Assembly (NCBI GenBank): GCA_028691625.1
Contig: JAQUYZ010000026.1
Coordinates: forward strand, 1 to 10,512
Source: Eubacteriales bacterium
Lineage (GTDB): Bacteria > Bacillota > Clostridia > Peptostreptococcales > Anaerovoracaceae
DNA length: 10,512 nt
Direction: 5' to 3'
In this document: in pieces, positions 7,469-10,512 of the stretch
How positions within the stretch are numbered: the stretch's first letter is position 1
Layout: the number at the start of each line of letters is the position of its first letter
Translations under genes and position numbers: made by a program
The notes under the pieces: model-generated
What the model was told of the DNA's origin: nothing
Database searches by the model: none
What the model saw: the letters and a program-made list of their open reading frames with translations, nothing else

Positions 7469-8149
7469 TCAGTTAGAAAGGGGTCCGTCCGGAAAGGGCT
7501 GTGTCAATAGGCGCCTTGTGCTGTCCGAGATACGTTTGTCAGTGGCAATTTCTTTGCCGGCTTGTTCTGCTGCCTCAAGATAATCGGATACAGCGGTATG
7601 ATCAGTTCCCCGCTCCGCGGAAAAGGCTTTTCCGTTCGTGGCGTAGATCTCACCGATGAAGTCCATGTTCATTTTTTGCGACACCTTGGACATCCACAGG
7701 GATATCACGTCAAATTCTCCTCTGTCCGAAAGGCCGCAGCTGGATATCATCATCAGCTTTGGTGCCTTTGCACCGGCAGATTCGTTTTTCTGGTTTTCAA
7801 TCTTGGCGGTTTTCGCAGTCTGCGGGCCTCCGATCATGGTCATACGATCCATAAATGTTTTTAATAAACCGGATATATTCGCAAAATAAACAGGGGAAGC
7901 AAAGACGATAATGTCTGCGGACCCCAATACCGCAAGAACCTGCAGCATGTCATCGGAAATCACACACTGTCCCGGGCCTCTGGTCCAGCAGATGTGACAA
8001 CCCCGGCAAGGCGTGATTTCTTTCTCTGCTAAAAATACTGTTATCGTTTCCGCGCCGCCCTCTCGTGCCCCCCTTAAAAAGCTCTCGGTGATGATATTTG
8101 TATTACCGGCGTTTCCTTTCGGGCTTCCGTTTATAACTGCAATTTTCAT
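7469..8149 (-). CDS. NAD(P)H-dependent FMN reductase / iron-sulfur flavoprotein-like protein
   Basis: The product is a flavodoxin-fold protein of the FMN_red type, 226 residues. It begins with the beta-strand and phosphate loop MKIAVINGSPKGNAGNTN (1-18) and has the second flavin-contacting segment SPVYFANISGLLKTFMDR (85-102). Between them lies TPCRGCHICWTRGPGQC with C48-x2-C51-x2-C54-x7-C62, which fits the compact CX2CX2CX4-7C motif of iron-sulfur flavoproteins, so a [4Fe-4S] cluster beside FMN is plausible. Many relatives keep only part of this Cys set and lack the cluster. Likely role: cytoplasmic electron transfer or reduction of quinones, nitro compounds or oxidants; the substrate is unknown. 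The start is supported by AGGAA at 8151-8155 on the minus strand. It stands alone with its own promoter and operator-like repeats. Confidence 0.87.
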   Translation of the reverse strand: MKIAVINGSPKGNAGNTNIITESFLRGAREGGAETITVFLAEKEITPCRGCHICWTRGPGQCVISDDMLQVLAVLGSADIIVFASPVYFANISGLLKTFMDRMTMIGGPQTAKTAKIENQKNESAGAKAPKLMMISSCGLSDRGEFDVISLWMSKVSQKMNMDFIGEIYATNGKAFSAERGTDHTAVSDYLEAAEQAGKEIATDKRISDSTRRLLTQPFPDGPLSN

Positions 8150-8175
8150 TTCCTGCTTCCCCCTTTACGCGACAC

Positions 8176-8191
8176 GTTTTACATGTAAAAC
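8176..8191. repeat. 16-bp perfect palindrome in the leader of the flavoprotein gene
   Basis: GTTTTACATGTAAAAC is a perfect two-fold palindrome with no spacer. It lies 27 bases upstream of the flavoprotein start codon and about 70 bases downstream of the predicted transcription start. It could be a second operator or a small RNA hairpin in the leader. No T run follows it in the minus direction, so it is not a standard terminator. Confidence 0.75.
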
Positions 8192-8237
8192 CAAGCCAAT
8201 CCCATGCTGTATTCCAATAAAAATATCCGAAATCAGT

Positions 8238-8260
8238 TTACTAATTTAGTAATTTACTAA
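8238..8260. promoter_or_regulatory. Operator-like array of three alternating 7-mers
   Basis: TTACTAA (8238-8244), TTAGTAA (8246-8252) and TTACTAA (8254-8260) follow each other with single T spacers. Each neighbouring pair makes a perfect inverted repeat, so two palindromes overlap by one arm. The array begins 3 bases past the -10 box of the minus-strand promoter and spans the expected transcription start, a classic position for repression. The inner TACT-N5-AGTA half-sites are similar in kind to sites of HxlR/MarR-type redox repressors such as YodB (TACT-N7-AGTA), but the spacing differs. The regulator is not in the window. Confidence 0.7.
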
Positions 8261-8263
8261 TTA

Positions 8264-8292
8264 ATTATAAACAGGCAGAACGAAGAAGTCAA
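8264..8292 (-). promoter_or_regulatory. Strong sigma-A promoter of the flavoprotein gene
   Basis: On the minus strand TTGACT (8292-8287) is followed after exactly 17 bases by TATAAT (8269-8264), one mismatch from the full consensus. Transcription should start near 8257, giving a leader of about 108 bases. A promoter this strong with palindromes over the start site suggests that expression is mainly held down by a repressor. Confidence 0.85.
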
Positions 8293-8394
8293 TAGAAGTT
8301 TCTGGAATGAGAGATGAAATAGAGGTGGATATCTTCGATCAGATATGCTACCGTACAGGTATAGCATTGATGCAAATAAAGAAGGAGAAAATTT
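8293..8394 (+). promoter_or_regulatory. Upstream region of the PLD-like gene with an imperfect inverted repeat
   Basis: ATGCTACC (8345-8352) and GGTATAGCAT (8358-8367) form an inverted repeat with a 5-base GTACA loop and a two-base TA bulge. It ends 27 bases before the start codon. No convincing -35/-10 pair is visible on the plus strand; TATAGC at 8360-8365 is only a weak -10 candidate. A good ribosome site, AAGGAG (8382-8387), lies 7 bases before the ATG. Confidence 0.35.
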
Positions 8395-9837
8395 ATGAGA
8401 GCGAGGCGACATGCCGGCCATAAAAAGAGAAATATGATTTTGATGATTGTTACCGCAGTCCTGATCCTGCCGCTCTATTTTGGATGGAGCAAAGACGCGC
8501 CGAAGGGGACTTCCTACAGCAGTCCGCCCTCCACAGTCTCGGAGCTGCACCTGCTTTATGATCTTACATATACGCAAGGGGAGGAACAGATCCACGACCA
8601 GACGATTCTTGACGAGCAGATTGAAATGATTCGGAAAGCAGAGGTTTTTATTGTTGCGGATCTCTTTCTCTATAATGATTATTATAATACGGAGAAATAT
8701 CAATTTCCAAATTCAACCCAACGGTTTACCGATGCCCTGATCGCGCAGAAGCAGAAGGAGCCGGAGATAAAGGTCTATGTGATTACCGATGAAATCAATA
8801 ACAGTTACAGCCCGGTTATGAATAAACAATTCCGGCAGCTGGAAGACAACGGAATTGAAGTCATCGTCACCGATTCCGGCAAGATACGGGACTCCAACCC
8901 GGTGTATGCGAGCTATTACCGGGCCTATCTCAAACACTTCGGCTTGGGAGGAGACGGCTGGATGAAGAACCCATTCGGTGACAACGGACCGAAGGTGAAT
9001 GTCCGGAATTATCTAAAACTGCTGAACTTCAAAGCAAACCACCGAAAGGTTCTGATTACAGACCTTGGTGCGATCGTCAGCTCCTCCAATCCCCATGACG
9101 GAAGCTCCTACCATTCAAACATCGCGTTTCAATTCAGCGGTGAAGCAGTGCAATATCTTCTGGAAGCGGAAAAGGCGGTGGCTGCTTTTTCGGGGACCGA
9201 AATCAGGGATGTGGAATACAGATACGACAAATCGGGTGTCCGGGCAGATACAGAGGTGCTGATTTTAACAGAGGATAAAATCAAGAATCAGATTTTGAAA
9301 CAGATTGAGCATACGGAAAAGGGAGATAGAATAGACCTCGGGATGTTTTATCTGGCACATCGCGAGATCATCCGTCAGCTGATTCTGGCCGCAGACCGCG
9401 GCGTAGAAATCAGGGTCATTCTGGACGCCAACAAGGATGCCTTCGGTTTTGAAAAAAACGGGATACCAAACCGGCAAGCCGCCGCGGAACTGATGAAAAA
9501 GGCGGACGGCAAAGTACAGGTCCGCTGGTATCTGACCCACGGAGAGCAGTTTCATACCAAGGTGATTGCAGTATATAAAAAGGATGAAACCGTTCTGATC
9601 GGAGGTTCGGCGAATTTTACCCGAAGAAATATTGACAATTACAATCTGGAAGCGGACGTCATGGTGACAATGAAGAAAGAGGATCCTCTGGCAGAGGAAT
9701 TTCAGGTCTATTTCGACCGGCTGTGGGAAAACCGGGACGGCATATACACCGCAGAGTTTTCCGAATATGCCGACGACAGCCTTTGGAAGGTCCTGGTTTA
9801 CAGAATCCAGGAAAAGACGGGGCTGAGCACGTTCTAA
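8395..9837 (+). CDS. Membrane-anchored phospholipase D-like (HKD) protein
   Basis: PLD-superfamily enzymes hydrolyse or transfer phosphodiester groups through a covalent phosphohistidine; cardiolipin synthases are the best-known bacterial members. This 480-residue protein has a basic N-terminus and one hydrophobic segment at about 14-30 followed by a polar stretch, so it is probably anchored with the rest outside the cytoplasm. HKD motif 1 is complete: H216-x-K218-x4-D223, followed by SSSNPHDGSS. Motif 2 has H387-x-K389, but Tyr394 stands where Asp is expected; it is followed by IGGSANFTRRN (402-412). Two HKD halves in one chain fit the usual intramolecular dimer. The single N-terminal helix and large insertions differ from standard cardiolipin synthase, which has two transmembrane helices, so the true substrate is open (phospholipid or another phosphodiester). 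It converges with the PAP2 gene at 5 bp. Confidence 0.88.
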   Translation: MRARRHAGHKKRNMILMIVTAVLILPLYFGWSKDAPKGTSYSSPPSTVSELHLLYDLTYTQGEEQIHDQTILDEQIEMIRKAEVFIVADLFLYNDYYNTEKYQFPNSTQRFTDALIAQKQKEPEIKVYVITDEINNSYSPVMNKQFRQLEDNGIEVIVTDSGKIRDSNPVYASYYRAYLKHFGLGGDGWMKNPFGDNGPKVNVRNYLKLLNFKANHRKVLITDLGAIVSSSNPHDGSSYHSNIAFQFSGEAVQYLLEAEKAVAAFSGTEIRDVEYRYDKSGVRADTEVLILTEDKIKNQILKQIEHTEKGDRIDLGMFYLAHREIIRQLILAADRGVEIRVILDANKDAFGFEKNGIPNRQAAAELMKKADGKVQVRWYLTHGEQFHTKVIAVYKKDETVLIGGSANFTRRNIDNYNLEADVMVTMKKEDPLAEEFQVYFDRLWENRDGIYTAEFSEYADDSLWKVLVYRIQEKTGLSTF

Positions 9838-9842
9838 TGCGG

Positions 9843-10512
9843 TCAGAGTTTGCTTCCTTTCCTTTGGAAAAAATCATATGCGGACAGGAAGACTATCAAT
9901 ACGCATAAGCCCATAAACCAGCCGCCCAGTACATCCGTCGGATAATGGACGCCGAGATAGATCCGGCTGAAACCGGTCAGCGGAATGAGACCGGACAGCA
10001 GGAGCATGACCAGATTGGCAGCGGTTTTGTTTTTCAGATTCCGTCGGCAGAGGAAGAGGAGCATCCCGTAAAAAACCAAAACGGAAAAGGAGTGTCCACT
10101 GGGAAAGGCATAGCCGCCCTGATGGATCAGATGGAGCGTAAGGTCAGGCCTGGCACGATGAAAGGAAACCTTTAAAGCCTTTTGGATCAGCGAAGCAAGA
10201 ATCGCGGCTGCGGACAAGGGAAGGCCAAAGGAACTTCTCAAACGAGGGAGCAAAAGAAAGAGGCAGCAGATCAAGGTGATGGTATTCCAGTTGCCCAGAC
10301 AGGTAATCGTCCTGAAGAAAACAGTCAGGCCGTCACTTCTCACGCCGTAGATGCACTCACGGATCACCGTGTCAAAGGTCAGGATGTCTTTTGTTACGAC
10401 GAACCAGGAAATAAACAAAAAGACAATAAAGCAGATGCCGGCTGCGAATGCCCGTTTTTTGCCTAAAAAAGGAATGTGTTTTTCCTTCTGTATTTTGTTA
10501 TTGTCCTCAATT
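9843..10512 (-). CDS. PAP2-family membrane phosphatase, N-terminus cut by the right edge
   Basis: PAP2 (type 2 phosphatidic acid phosphatase) membrane enzymes remove phosphate from lipids such as phosphatidate, phosphatidylglycerol phosphate or undecaprenyl diphosphate. The visible 222 residues carry all three motifs: K-x6-RP (KVSFHRARP, 10172-10146), PSGH (10103-10092) and SR-x5-H-x3-D (SRIYLGVHYPTD, 9968-9933). Several hydrophobic helices surround them. The TTG at 10418 is not the real start: the frame stays open without a stop to the window edge (codon phase ending at 10511) and encodes a polar N-terminus followed by the first membrane helix (AFAAGICFIVFLFISWFVV), which a start at 10418 would cut in half. 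The true start is therefore beyond the window. The gene faces the PLD-like gene, with 5 bp between stop codons and no terminator between them. Confidence 0.9.
   Translation of the reverse strand, partial: IEDNNKIQKEKHIPFLGKKRAFAAGICFIVFLFISWFVVTKDILTFDTVIRECIYGVRSDGLTVFFRTITCLGNWNTITLICCLFLLLPRLRSSFGLPLSAAAILASLIQKALKVSFHRARPDLTLHLIHQGGYAFPSGHSFSVLVFYGMLLFLCRRNLKNKTAANLVMLLLSGLIPLTGFSRIYLGVHYPTDVLGGWFMGLCVLIVFLSAYDFFQRKGSKL

Noticed and set aside
8257..8703. Minus-strand frame of 148 codons across the PLD upstream region and start
   Set aside because: It has a low-complexity Ile/Leu/Phe-rich product, covers the promoter region and is antisense to the PLD gene.
9945..10466. Plus-strand frames opposite the PAP2 gene
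   Set aside because: They are antisense to three intact PAP2 motifs, and their Gln/Lys/Gly-rich products match codon shadows of a membrane protein.

Overview
The window most likely comes from a low-to-mid GC anaerobic Firmicute of the Clostridia. Reasons: a T-box leader, Shine-Dalgarno sites close to the consensus, a DUF2148 ferredoxin-like protein, a Cys-rich flavoprotein of the iron-sulfur flavoprotein type, and indirect (transamidation) synthesis of Asn-tRNA and/or Gln-tRNA. A Family XIII/Anaerovoracaceae-like host is a guess from general knowledge. I see no mobile element, CRISPR array, rRNA or tRNA gene.

Layout. (1) 1-100: the 3' end of a T-box riboswitch with its terminator/antiterminator. 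It is cut by the left edge, so the specifier loop is missing. (2) 144-5325, plus strand: a tight operon gatC-gatA-gatB/aspS. The last gene is one uninterrupted 1104-codon frame that joins a complete GatB to a complete bacterial-type aspartyl-tRNA synthetase. (3) 5592-7382, plus strand: a DUF2148 ferredoxin-domain protein and a class I/II PLP aminotransferase, closed by a 14-bp perfect hairpin terminator that also serves the converging gene. (4) 7469-8149, minus strand: an FMN-dependent flavoprotein with a CX2CX2CX7C motif. It has a near-consensus promoter and an overlapping array of palindromic 7-mers that looks like an operator. (5) 8395-9837, plus strand: a membrane-anchored phospholipase D-like protein. 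(6) 9843 to the right edge, minus strand: a PAP2-type membrane phosphatase, cut by the window edge and converging on the PLD gene with only 5 bp between stop codons.

How they work together. GatCAB plus a probably non-discriminating AspRS (His in the anticodon-domain R-N-H-G-G segment) form the two-step route Asp-tRNA(Asn) to Asn-tRNA(Asn). Here the synthetase and the tRNA-binding subunit of the amidotransferase are covalently joined, in effect a built-in transamidosome. The T-box suggests that tRNA charging controls the operon. The downstream redox and aminotransferase genes show no proven link to it. The PLD-like and PAP2 genes are both of phospholipid type but lie on opposite strands. I found no wholly unknown multi-gene system. 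The most notable items are the GatB-AspRS fusion and the operator array of the flavoprotein gene.
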